From Acytostelium subglobosum LB1 (taxonomy: Eukaryota; Evosea; Eumycetozoa; Acytosteliales; Acytosteliaceae), in the NCBI RefSeq assembly GCF_000787575.1, contig NW_012236528.1, positions 993,552-1,057,551 of the forward strand: DNA of 64,000 nucleotides. Direction: 5' to 3'. The translations under genes and the position numbers were made by a program. Below, piece after piece: positions 23,440 through 33,913 of the stretch (within the stretch, counting starts at the first letter, position 1; each line of letters begins with the position of its first letter). The notes under the pieces were generated by a model. It was not told the DNA's origin, ran no database searches, and was given only the letters and a program-made list of their open reading frames with translations.

Positions 23440-24461
23440 AAGTCCTTTTTGATCAAGGATTTGTGTAACATGAGGAACTTCCAGAGTAAAGGACTAACCA
23501 TTCCCGCCTCTTCAATGACGCCCATTTATTTGCAATATAATAAACCTCCACAGAGTCGAATGATTCGTTTTCCAAAGTGTTTTGATGTCGCTTCGCGCAT
23601 CAATCACTTCATTCGTTCATTCATAGACAGTGGGTCTTCAATTACTAACTGTCATACTCTCAAGGTATGTCCTCTTGTTACACCAATCAATCATNATATA
23701 TATAAATAAATAAGTTTATATNNATTCGTTCATTCATAGACAGTGGGTCTTCAATTACTAACTGTCATACTCTCAAGTGAACGTTCAATAATATTAAGAG
23801 TACATCTCTTTATATTAAATTTGGTAGAAAAAAAAACAACCTTATTCTTCCTTACATGGTTTACTCCGATAGCCCTCACAAATCAACAGAAATAGCCCGT
23901 ACCTTCAATGAGTACCATTTAATAATGCTTCAATTAATAAACTATCCTTGTATAAAGTTTAAAAAAATACATGGAACTACAACACACTCAATATCTCGTT
24001 CGGTAAGGTAACTCCAACACCCCATACCTCCACCTCATTGGTATCATTGTCCAACTTATGTTGAAGATCATTGCCAATCACCAATTCGGCTCAAAGAACC
24101 AACAATGCTCCAATAAATGATACCCAATACACAAAATAAAAAAAACTAAACAAACTTTCTTCCTTAAAAACCATCCAACGAATGTAGTTCAACAATCACC
24201 ATATTCTTGTCAGCTAGTCTAATTAGACAAAGATAACTACTTTATCTATTATTACACTTCCTGTACCACTTCCTTGGTTGTCCCTCAGCAAAGACGCCAG
24301 ACATAAATCAAGTTATTGAATAAATTAAAGAACTGGGTTTTGTCAAGAAAATTCAACAACCAGATGTTCACCTAAACAACATTTGTTTCGGGCAACTCTC
24401 GTGTCAAGTTCTTTTATTATCATTATTATTATTATTATACAATACATAGATAAAGGATAAC
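23440..24461. other. AT-rich region after the tRNA, with N bases
   Basis: No supported gene. It holds N at 23695 and 23722-23723 and a 54-bp direct repeat next to them. The rest is AT-rich with short simple repeats; the last 60 bases are the leader of the PAXBP1-like gene. Confidence 0.5.
23611..23777 (+). repeat. 54-bp direct repeat flanking N bases
   Basis: 23611-23664 and 23724-23777 are identical over 54 bases (both begin ATTCGTTCATTCATAGACAG). The second copy starts immediately after the NN at 23722-23723. This looks like an unmerged contig overlap rather than biology. Confidence 0.8.
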
Positions 24462-27254
24462 ATGTCATTGTTCACAGCATCAAGGAAACCAAAGCAGATT
24501 AGAAAAAAGACAACATCCTCTTCCTCCTCCTCCTTTGATAATGATGATGATAAAGTTGTCAACTCAAACAACAACAACAACAATGATATTGATAATGTAG
24601 TCGAAACCCAACCAATGATTATTGAACCAATCATTCAATCAACCAACAATCAACAACTCAACAATGACGACGACGACGAATCACAAAGAAAAAGAGCACA
24701 GAGAACAAAGGTCGCACAGAGGCAGCAGCAGTCATCTGGAAAGAAGAAGGTTGCAACTACAACAACTTTACTCAGCTTTGGTGAGGATCATGATGATAAT
24801 GATGACAATGATATCACATCAACAACAAGTACAACAACAACAACAACAACACCTGTCTACTCATTGGAGAACAAGACCCTTGGTACTATAAAGAGGAATG
24901 ATTTCTCAATCACATCTACTGCAACTACGTACTCTACACACATGCCATCATCTGGTGAATACACCAAAGAGAGATTGAACATTTTAAAGAAGGAGCAAAC
25001 TGCTGCATCTGCTGCAGCAGCTGCTGCAACATCATCATCAACAACGACGAATGGTGATATTGATGATACAATGATCATTGACATTGATAGAATGGATGAT
25101 GATCAAGATGGTGTTGGTGGTGGATCAATAATACCAACAAGAGAACAGATCAAGGCGGCATTGGACAAAAGAAGACGTCTACAAGAGGGCAGTAGAGATG
25201 GTGACGACAACGACCAACACTCAAATGGATTCATTCCACTATCATCCTCGTCAACAACTACTCACAGTACAAAGAATGGAGACAGCAACAGCAGCAGTAA
25301 CAAGATATCATTTGGTGATCCTGGAAAGGATAGTAACAAACTCAACAAGATTGATGATAGTCAATACTCAAAGAATGTTATCATTGGTGGATCACGTAGC
25401 ACTATGAACAATGATGATGATGAAGAGGAGGAAGAAGAGGACGAGGAGTTGACACGTTGGCAATTTGAACAGATCAAGAAAGGTGGAGGAATCAAGGAGA
25501 GTGTTACATTGGACTCTCAGATTAGAAAGCATCAACAAGACCTCCTAAACACTCCACCTCCTCAACAACAACAATCAATTGTAAACATCATCAACAAGGA
25601 CATTGACATTGGTGGCAATGGTGGCGTATCATTCATTGAATCATTATGCAAGGATATGGAACTATCACTGGATCGTCTATCCGATGTATACAATTCACAT
25701 CGCTCAGAACTCTCGCGTGTCGAACATGCATTACAGTTGGCCCAAGAACAGACTACAACGTTAGAGTCAAGACAACATGTCAATGATGATGAACTATCAT
25801 ACTTTACAGAGTTTGAGACGTACATTAAGAACATGACTGATTGTTTGGAGGAGAAGGTGCCACTTATCGAGTCGTACGAGGAGAGATTGATGGAGTTGGA
25901 ACGAGATCATTCCGCTGCACTAAGGAAACAGATCAATGATTATATACATGATTTGGAGAGTCAGATTGACTTTGGTCAACAACAGCAACAACAACAACAG
26001 GACATGCAAGTTGATGAGTTTGGTAGAGATAGATCATACTTTGAAACTGCATCAAGAGAGAAACGAATGGCACATGTTAGAGAAAAGAGAATGGCAAAGA
26101 AGGAATCTAGAATGGATGAACAAGTCAATGGATCAGAAGATGATGATGAACAAGAGTTATATGACAGTGACGAGGAATCATATTATATGAACGAGAGAAA
26201 CAAGGCATTGTCATTGATCAGACAGGTACTTGATGATGTGGACGAAGAGTACAGTACAATCAGTATGGTCAGAGACAAGTTTCAACATTGGAAGATCAAA
26301 GACTATAGATCATACAAGAGAATCAACATTGGATATATTATACCCTACATCTTTGCACCATTCCTAAGATTACAACTCATTGATTGGAATCCATTGAAAT
26401 CAGTCAACTTTGACACTCTTCAATGGTACACTGATCTAATGGATTATGGTATTGTACCAGTAAGTATACATAATAGATATCAAATGATCGATCCATCATA
26501 CTTACTCATTCAATCACCCAATCACATTTTTTAGAATTTAACATTGGACCAAGATGACCCTGATCCAGACTTGATACCAAAGCTTGTGATTAAGGTGATC
26601 ATTCCAAAGGTGGAATATTATATCACCTACATCTGGAATCCATTATCTCAAGAGTAAGTAGCAACAAACTCATTCAATCATCCAACTTTAATCAATCAAC
26701 TAACCAGATTACCAAACCATTCTAGACAAAGTAAACATCTCAAAGAAACGATCGATGAGATACATGTGTATGTGGAGAACAAGGAGGAGTTACAAGCACT
26801 CTATACTCAGATCTATGTGTCGTTAAAGAATAGTTCTGATGTCATCACAATTCCAATCACTGATAAGGATAGTGATGATATTAAGGAGTTCACAACGATG
26901 ATGTTCACTAGATGCATTCGTTTGGTCAAAGCAGTATCTGTATGGTCTGGCAAATTGGACAATGCCCTCTTTACACAATTACTACTGGATGATATTATCA
27001 ATCGCAAGTTGTTACCATATCTTGGACTAGTGGCCATGAACAATCCAGACAAGTCACTCAACTTGTGGTCACAGCTTGTTCAAGCCATGGAGTCGATACA
27101 ACTCAACAACAACAATGCTGCATCCAAGTTGAACAATGCCATCCACATGTTGAAAGAGTTGCGAAACATGTCGTTCAACAATGACAAGAACAAACAATTA
27201 CAATGCGAGAATCTGGCCAATCAATTGTTGATAAAAGTTGGACAACAACATTAA
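24462..27254 (+). CDS. PAXBP1/GCF (GCFC-domain) nuclear protein
   Basis: Exons 24462-26459, 26535-26653 and 26708-27254 give 887 residues. An alternative acceptor at 26725/26726 would drop six residues in frame. The N-terminal half is disordered (Ser, Asn, Thr, acidic runs) with the family's REQIKAALDKRRRLQEG and ELTRWQFEQIKKGG motifs. A coiled coil lies at about 400-500. The GCFC domain starts near 600 (IPYIFAPFLRLQLIDWNPL) and runs to the C-terminus. Members of this family are linked to pre-mRNA splicing complexes (with the TFIP11/DHX15 partners) and in animals to transcription with PAX proteins. The start MSLFTASRKPKQIRKK follows a long AT-rich leader and matches the basic N-terminus of the family. 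Confidence 0.88.
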
Positions 27255-27327
27255 ATATATATATCGTTTATTGCAAACGTGCTACATGCACTGTTCTGCT
27301 CTACACTACTACATACTGTGATCATCA

Positions 27328-28617
27328 TCAATAATATCTATCTGTACTTCTATTATTTGGACTTGGATTGAACTTTGATGGACTCGAATACATGTCTCGA
27401 TATTGATTGATCAATATATCACTGTTCTTGAGTATTTCAGCTGGTGATGAGGAGTTGTGTGATGTGCCATGAGCGGCCGCTTGCAATGGAGAGGCTTGTT
27501 GTGAGAGAATGTTCATTGCCACACTGCCAGGTCGGGCCATCTCTGTGCTCTTCTTGACCTCCACCTCGATGTTGCCCTCTCGTTGATACTCGTGCATCGC
27601 CTTGTAAAAGTCAAAGGAATGCTTCTCCAAGTAAAAGACGGCCTGCTCCTGATCGTTACATCCAGTCATCTTTAGGAATCGACCAATTACTCGCTTCCTC
27701 ATCGTCTCCTCCATGTCCTTGTTGTTGTAAATGTCCTCCTTTAGTTGGGGGGTTTGGTTCTTCTTCTTTGGTATGACTAGCACCGACCTGTCGTGGATTG
27801 CCGTGGAGAATAGCTTGTTTGTTTGCTTGAGCTCCTCGACGGTGCAGTTGTAGCGCAGTGAGATGCCCTGCAGCGTGTCCTTCTCAGAGACCACATGATT
27901 GAAAGAGTCGCCCTCGTTGTTGTGCTCATTGATTCTCGTCAGCTCGCCCATATTCTTTAGGTTGTACGGGTCGGTCTCGATGAAGCTGTGGTATAGGTTC
28001 TGTTTCAATTGTGATCTGGGCGACGATGACAATGGTGATGACACATTGCCAGTGCTCACTGATAATGGAGACTGAGAAGCAGCTGCTGCACTACTACTGC
28101 CAGCTCTATTTCCATCGCTACTTCTAATTGCATTAAAGAACTCATCGTCGTCATCAAAGTTGATCAACTTTTGTTGTGATTGTTGTTGTTGTTGTTGGTG
28201 TTGTTGGTGTTGATCATAACTACTGCTATAACCATAACTATTGTTTAGACTGTTTGACCCACTACCCTGCTGTTGGTGTTGGGTCAACGTCTGTCTTGGT
28301 GAATTATTATAAGATCCATATGATGTTGGTATATTGTTGAAAGAGCTGTAACTATTATTGTTACTATTGTTATTGCTATTGTTGTTGTTGTTGATATAGT
28401 TGTTGAGACTACCACTACTTGTATTATGTAATTGTGGTTGTTGATTGATAGATGTTGTTCTATTCAATGTATTATTATTATTATTATTATTATTAAAGTT
28501 GTTTATGAACATATCAACACTATTATCTTTGTTATGTTGTTGTACATTGTTGCTGTTGCTCCCTTCATTCTTCTTTGTGTATCCCAAAAGGATATCATCA
28601 TCAAACATTGACATCAT
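27328..28617 (-). CDS. LysM-domain protein with a UBA-like region
   Basis: Single exon of 429 residues from ATG 28617 (MMSMFDDDILLGY). The same frame is open further upstream to 28731, but that part reads like leader. Residues 10-210 are dominated by Asn, Ser and Gln runs. A LysM motif sits at about 238-281 (SEKDTLQGISLRYNCTVEEL...SVLVIP), like the cytosolic LYSMD1/2 type. At about 305-346 a UBA-like three-helix segment follows (IGRFLKMTGCNDQEQAVFYL). No signal peptide or membrane segment is present, so binding of cell-wall glycans is unlikely; the LysM probably has an intracellular role. The UBA-like part could bind ubiquitin. The exact function is unknown. Confidence 0.75.
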   Translation of the reverse strand: MMSMFDDDILLGYTKKNEGSNSNNVQQHNKDNSVDMFINNFNNNNNNNNTLNRTTSINQQPQLHNTSSGSLNNYINNNNNSNNNSNNNSYSSFNNIPTSYGSYNNSPRQTLTQHQQQGSGSNSLNNSYGYSSSYDQHQQHQQQQQQSQQKLINFDDDDEFFNAIRSSDGNRAGSSSAAAASQSPLSVSTGNVSSPLSSSPRSQLKQNLYHSFIETDPYNLKNMGELTRINEHNNEGDSFNHVVSEKDTLQGISLRYNCTVEELKQTNKLFSTAIHDRSVLVIPKKKNQTPQLKEDIYNNKDMEETMRKRVIGRFLKMTGCNDQEQAVFYLEKHSFDFYKAMHEYQREGNIEVEVKKSTEMARPGSVAMNILSQQASPLQAAAHGTSHNSSSPAEILKNSDILINQYRDMYSSPSKFNPSPNNRSTDRYY

Positions 28618-29254
28618 TCTTAAGTAAAGTGTAATGTTATTAGTATATATATCTTTGTTAAAAGTAGTAGTGTCGTATCTTTTGAATGAATGCCTTTGCT
28701 CTATGCGTAGGAGTATCCACAATTGTCCCAATCTTGGAAGGAAAAATAAACTAAAAAGAAGATTCTTCGTATCAAATATCTGAGCTGGTGTGTGTTTGTG
28801 TGTTTATCTGTTGCGGTTGTGTGTATGTATCTTGTTTTGAATGAAGTATCAACAACAACACTGCATTGCTAGCAATGAATAAATACACAGAGAGACAAAG
28901 ACAGGAGAGATAGATTATAACATGTGAGTTTATTTAAAATTGACATGTTGGTGGGATTACATACATAAGACAGGACAGGCTTGTGTCACATGTGAGTGTA
29001 TGAATGGAACCCCCTTTCCAGACTGTCCACATTGTTGGATGTCACTCACACACACCATGACAGAACGGATACGGAGACATTCTGACACCACCTTCTTGGA
29101 AGTCTAGGATTAGGTCGGTCCAATTGTATAACAGCAAATATTGATTGATTGATTGATTGATTGAGTTGATTGTGTCGATCTATTAATTAGATGGGGGCTT
29201 GGTGCTGTTGGTGAATGAATGATCGATTGATTGATTGATGTTAAGTCCAAACAA
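28618..29254. other. intergenic, no gene seen
   Basis: Leader of the LysM gene, then a stretch with GATT repeats (29140-29165). A short minus frame near 29050-29110 has coding-like codons but no exon partners that I could join. Confidence 0.5.
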
Positions 29255-29746
29255 TCAATACAAAGAGTTCCATCTCTTCTTGACCAATGTCTTTTTCAAC
29301 TTCTTCTCAATTGATGTCTCTGTCTTTTCTTTCCTCATGATAGCCTTCTCAATACCCTTGCTCTTCTTCTTCATATCCTTTGGTGACATCTTCTTCTTTT
29401 GTACCTTTGTTCTATATATTTACATGTTCACAAATCGATGGTATGTTAGTTTCATTTGATAGATTGAATGATCGCCAAGATTGAATGAATGAATGAATGA
29501 ATGATCAGATCCATACCTATCAGTTGAAGCGAATGGGATGAACTCCTTGTCCTTCTTCTTCTCCTCTTGATCCAACTCTGGAACGTCACCAATGTCACCT
29601 ACAACATCTTGTGGAATAGTATCCTCTGATTGATTGATTGATGATGTAAAGTTAGAACATAAGTTATATTCATTCATTCGTTCATATATCTCATTATCAA
29701 CACAACACTTACTGCTCTTCTTTTGATTCTTTAGTTTCGCAGACAT
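29255..29746 (-). CDS. small Lys-rich protein, likely nuclear
   Basis: Exons 29746-29713, 29625-29517 and 29411-29255 join (phase 1, then phase 2) into 99 residues. The start is MSAKLKNQKKSKD. An acidic part (VGDIGDVPELDQEEKK) is followed by a very basic half with about one Lys in three (KVQKKKMSPKDMKKKSKG), ending TLVKKRWNSLY. Such composition suits a nucleolar or ribosome-assembly factor, but I do not recognise the family. Intron 1 ends in a CAAT repeat directly before its AG. Exact three-exon phase fit and shared style support the gene. Confidence 0.7.
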
Positions 29747-29986
29747 GACCTAATTGTTATTATTATTACTTTGATATAGTTTTGGGTTGTTGTTGTTATA
29801 CTCTCAACTAAATGAACATGTTTCGTCTTTTGGTGTTTAGTCGTCTTCTCAAACATTAATTAATTCAATAAAATCAAAAATAAAGGTGTTGGACCTCATT
29901 CATTCTCCACAAATAATATTATTAACACATAGAACTACTGATCAAAGAGAAGTGTATACTGTTGTACCAACAACATTGAAGACTTG

Positions 29987-31508
29987 TTAGAACTCTACCA
30001 TGGTATACGAGTCTTTAGGGAATCTGGTAACCCTTGACTTCAGGTCGTCCAGGTTGGCAAAGACCTTTTGATGTCGATGTGTGATGATGTCTTTGGCAAT
30101 CTGGTCCCCGACACCAGGAAGCACCCTCAAGTTGGAGTATGGCTCGGTGTTGACATTGATTCGTTCGTTCATTGAGAAGATTGCTGCGCGTGCTGCAAAG
30201 GTGCGTCCGTAGTACTTGATAAAGTTGTCACGATGCACAACAAAGGAGTTGTTGAATGGAGGTTGGTTGAAGGCGATTTCATTGTCCTTTGGGTTGAGCT
30301 GACGGTAGAGCTCCTGGCGAAGTAGCTGATAGTCTGCGTTGAACACTTCAAAGTCCTCCCATAATACAGTGTAGGTTTGATCGTTGTACTTGGATGATAG
30401 CCTAGAGACTAAATTGGTCTTGTTGACATAGAACCAGAACATGATAGGGGAGCACAACAGTGTTGTCATGGTTGGTGATAGCCTGTCCAGATGACTCTAT
30501 CGTCTCCCAATTCTGTTTGCGATCAGGGTTACCGGGAAGAAGTCTGTCAGTCCTTTCCACTTGGCCGCCGAGCACTGCGGTCTGAATGATGACATTGAGT
30601 AGTTCGTTTGGTAAGGATCGTCCACCATACTGCTCGCCTATTCTTTCCTAAACCAACGAGAACACTTGAGAGTAGTCTATTGTCTCCAATGTTGATTGTT
30701 CATAATTCTTTTTGCGCGCTTCGGTGATGGTTTCGTTGATGACTTTGAGGAGTAGCTCGACTGCACGGGGAAGACCACCCATATCAGAGAGTAACAGTCG
30801 GAACGGTCTTGAGTTTCGCCAGTTGTCCAATTTGAGACTGTCAATCATCTCCACAATTTCGTCGTCTGATAGCAATCCAATGGGCAAGGTATGAGGTGGG
30901 TAGGAAGACTTGAGTAAACAATCATTGATTGAGAGATGGAGCGTGCCACATAACAAGGGAACCAGGAATATATTGTTGGAGGGATAGGCAAGACAGCAAT
31001 CGCACAAGGAATTGACCATGTTCTGGAAGTAACGAGGTTTTGTGGATTGATGCTCAATGGCACGGTTGCACTCATCAATACCGAGGAATATCGTAACTCG
31101 TTCTTTGCCAGAGTGAAGCTTGACTGCCCCAAGTGCTCCCATAATGCTGACCTGTTGCTGAGCTCCTACCAAAGAAAGAAAAGTTGACCAAAATGGTCCA
31201 GGAAAGAAGTATGTCTTGATCATACGGAGTGCCAATGCTGTATCGCCCGTGAAGTCCTGCTCCCAACCAATGATGCCACACCCATTGCCAAATGTTGTGA
31301 GGATAGTGATAAGGTAATGATCTTGGTACAGTTGGTGACCCAATGCTTTAGCGGCTTCTTGCATAAATCTGGTCTTTCCAATGCCAGGACAGCCAGCACA
31401 GAAGGGTACTGGGTGGTATTGTTTGTCTGTCTTGTGCCTTGCCTGAAACCTTCTATCTGTCAACTCTAGGAATGATCTCATTGTTTCCTGTCTTCCAACA
31501 AACGGCAT
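29987..31508 (-). pseudogene. crinkler (CR)-type effector-like gene, broken
   Basis: A P-loop NTPase part lies at 31508-30648: PFVGRQE at the start, Walker A GCPGIGKTRF, a Walker B-like GIDECN, then LVPLLCGT and LLLSDMGGLPRAVELL. This order resembles the NTPase of crinkler-RHS-type effectors of oomycetes, chytrids and some amoebae. A second part at 30469-29987 ends with a helix-hairpin-helix (LRVLPGVGDQIAKDII), usual in DNA-binding or nuclease regions. The open frame may extend upstream of 31508; no header domain was recognised. As it stands it looks broken, with about one or two breaks between the parts, and codon style is still well kept, so the loss seems recent or partly due to assembly. 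Family call is moderate. Confidence 0.55.
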
Positions 31509-31994
31509 CTGATCAGAGGGTGGATTCTGGTGTTGACTTGTGCAGTGACCAGTTTGATTGACCCATGATAGTATACCTGCTGCACTATTTGGGAGAGGTA
31601 TTACTGTGATGTAAAGACTTTAGTTGACAACATTATTATTAATTATTCTATCTGTACAAATAGGATTTGATGTGTTAGACTAACTCTATTGAAAACTGGA
31701 ATAATAATAAATAATAATTATAGAACCACCCAACCCACCAACAGCCATGTCTTGCTGTTCGACCATTCGAATGAGTGCATCTGCTAGTCGCAGATGGATT
31801 GGTACAAATAATCAAAGTATCAAACATGCTCGAGCATATCCATCTAATGCCAGTGACACTCAAGATGATGAAAATTGGACGCGTTGGACACAGAATGTGG
31901 AGACCTGCGCACGTCATATAATATCCATTCGAATGGTACTGCGATGATATCGCAGTTGTGAACAACATGTGCAATGTTGTAGCATTACTTTACT
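31509..31994. other. intergenic with small palindromes
   Basis: No supported gene. Two CATTCGAATG palindromes lie at 31762-31771 and 31929-31938, about 160 bp apart, and ACTGCGAT-GAT-ATCGCAGT forms a perfect 8-bp hairpin beside the second one. These could be the ends of a small decayed element, which is a guess. Confidence 0.4.
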
Positions 31995-33019
31995 TTACTT
32001 CACACAAATGAGATAGGCAGACTCCAATCCAATGAGCTCGCCCTTTGCAAGCAAAGCGTCAACATACTCTGCAACCTATATGATGTTGTTGCGGGAATGA
32101 ATGGAAGTGTATGAGTAAGATGATGCATGACATACTCATTACCAAGCTTGTGTGATCATACCTTTTGCTTCCACAAGTCACCCTTCTCTTGACCCAAACG
32201 GGCAATGGTGTCAGTAGTGTCTGGTCCAGCAAAGAACATATCAACGTACTCTTGTCCACTAAGTACCAGAGTGTTGAAGTACTATATGATCGTTGCGAGG
32301 TGAGTGAGTCAGTGATTGAGGGTGCCATGTTGGAGTAAGAGATACATCTAACTTACAGTGTAGGCAGCATAATACTTTGAGAAACCAGCCTCCTTGGCCA
32401 TTGACTTTAACAACTCAATGTCATTGAGATGGAATGGAGTGCGGGGCGCTGGTGCGTCGGATGGTTGTGATGGTTGGCAAAAGCCCAACTCGTCGAGGAC
32501 CTTCTTGATGATGGTAAAAGTGTTGGAGTTCTGTGGACGACCCCAGACACTGAACGTGGCAATGCCACCCTTCTCAAGAACACGGTAGCACTCGCTCAGC
32601 ATCACGTTGGGGTTGAGCACCAGATGCAGACAGTAGTTGCTAAAGTAGCGATCGAATGCGCCGTCGGCGAATGGCAACTCCTCGGCGTTGGCCTGCAGCA
32701 GCTTGATGTGGCGCTGGGTGTCCTCGCCCGTCTCTTGTGGCACGTTGAGACGCGCCTTGGCCAGGGAGAGCATGTCGTGGGACAGGTCGATGGCGGTCAG
32801 ATGGGTGTTGGGGTGCTTAGAGTCGAGGCAGAACTTGGTGCCAGAGCCAGCGCCACATGCAACCTCGAGGACTGCGCGAGGCACAGGCAAGTTACGGATG
32901 TTCAAACGCAAGTTGGCCACCAACACATGAGCGGTTGGCAGAGTCTGAGGCTCAAAGTTGTACTGGAAGGTTGAGCTGAACCTATCCCACTTTTTCTGGA
33001 TCTCTTGTGTTGTTGTCAT
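31995..33019 (-). CDS. class I SAM-dependent methyltransferase
   Basis: Exons 33019-32357, 32281-32162 and 32075-31995, all phase 0, give 287 residues. Motif I is VLEVACGAGSG at about 50-60, the acidic ribose-binding residue is in AIDLSHDML, the motif II region is LQANAEELPFADGAFDRYFSN, and post-motif is LEKGGIATFSVWGRP. This is the UbiE/Coq5-like or small-molecule Methyltransf_11 group. Substrate cannot be told; quinone, sterol or secondary metabolite are all possible. No signal peptide or targeting sequence. It lies beside the FAD monooxygenase on the same strand; in dictyostelids such pairs can belong to secondary metabolism, but two genes are thin evidence. Confidence 0.85.
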
Positions 33020-33913
33020 TATTTGTTTGTTGTTATATGTATGTATAAGTAGAAGAGTTGTGTCAATGCCAAAGTAGAGGATGTAAGTTTGACTTTAATG
33101 TGTTTGTTCAACAGATTGATTCAGAAATTTCCATTTAAGTTGGGGTGTTGTTTGACCTTTGCAGGTCCCAAGTGGGTCTCGCAGCCCCAACCCCTAATCC
33201 CAATCGATCGGTCTGTTCCATGGAACACTGTTCTGAATATACGTCACGTCGTCTTTAGAGGAGATGACAAACACATTTATAACAGATACTTGTTGCATGC
33301 TGCCCTACCCAATGATGATGATAATGATCACAAAGTGTACCACGAATGATCATTAGTACTTATCCAAACATGATGGATTGACATCATCATTGACGACGAC
33401 AATAACGACGACGATGACTAAGACGATGACGACGACGACGACCAAGGATGTTGAACAACTCCGTAGAACATAGTGCAAAGTGATCATGGAAGTTGTTTAC
33501 AACCCTTCCATTCAATGTTCATTCGATGTTCATTCATTTGGTTAGTGTTCCATCAATCATTCGTCTGATTTGTTTGATTGTTTGTTTGTTTTTAGAGTTT
33601 AAGTTATAGTAGTATGTTATGAAAAGGGATGTCAACACACAAGGTAAGTGCAGAGTTAAATAAGTATTAACAGTCACTCGTAAAGTGTTTTGTTTATCTC
33701 TTAGTTTATCTCGTCAATGGATTGGCGTGATGCCCTCCAACCAAGTAGTCACTAATTCCATTTATTACCATGCTTTTTTACGGCACGATAAGAGATGGTT
33801 CATTTCAAATTGTTCAAAAATGGCCATTTCCACTTTTTTATTCATTCACCTCTTTGATTGATTATGGGTCGCATCGCAAAGTTGGTCCATCATCTGACTC
33901 GTTGCGCCAATGA
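33020..33913. other. intergenic with GAC repeats
   Basis: No gene seen. Imperfect GAC triplets lie at 33391-33443. An 86-codon plus frame at 33089-33349 has no motif. Confidence 0.5.

Noticed and set aside
31747-31974. Overlapping frames on both strands beside the crinkler-type relic
   Set aside because: No motif, and the region is rich in short palindromes that favour open frames by chance.
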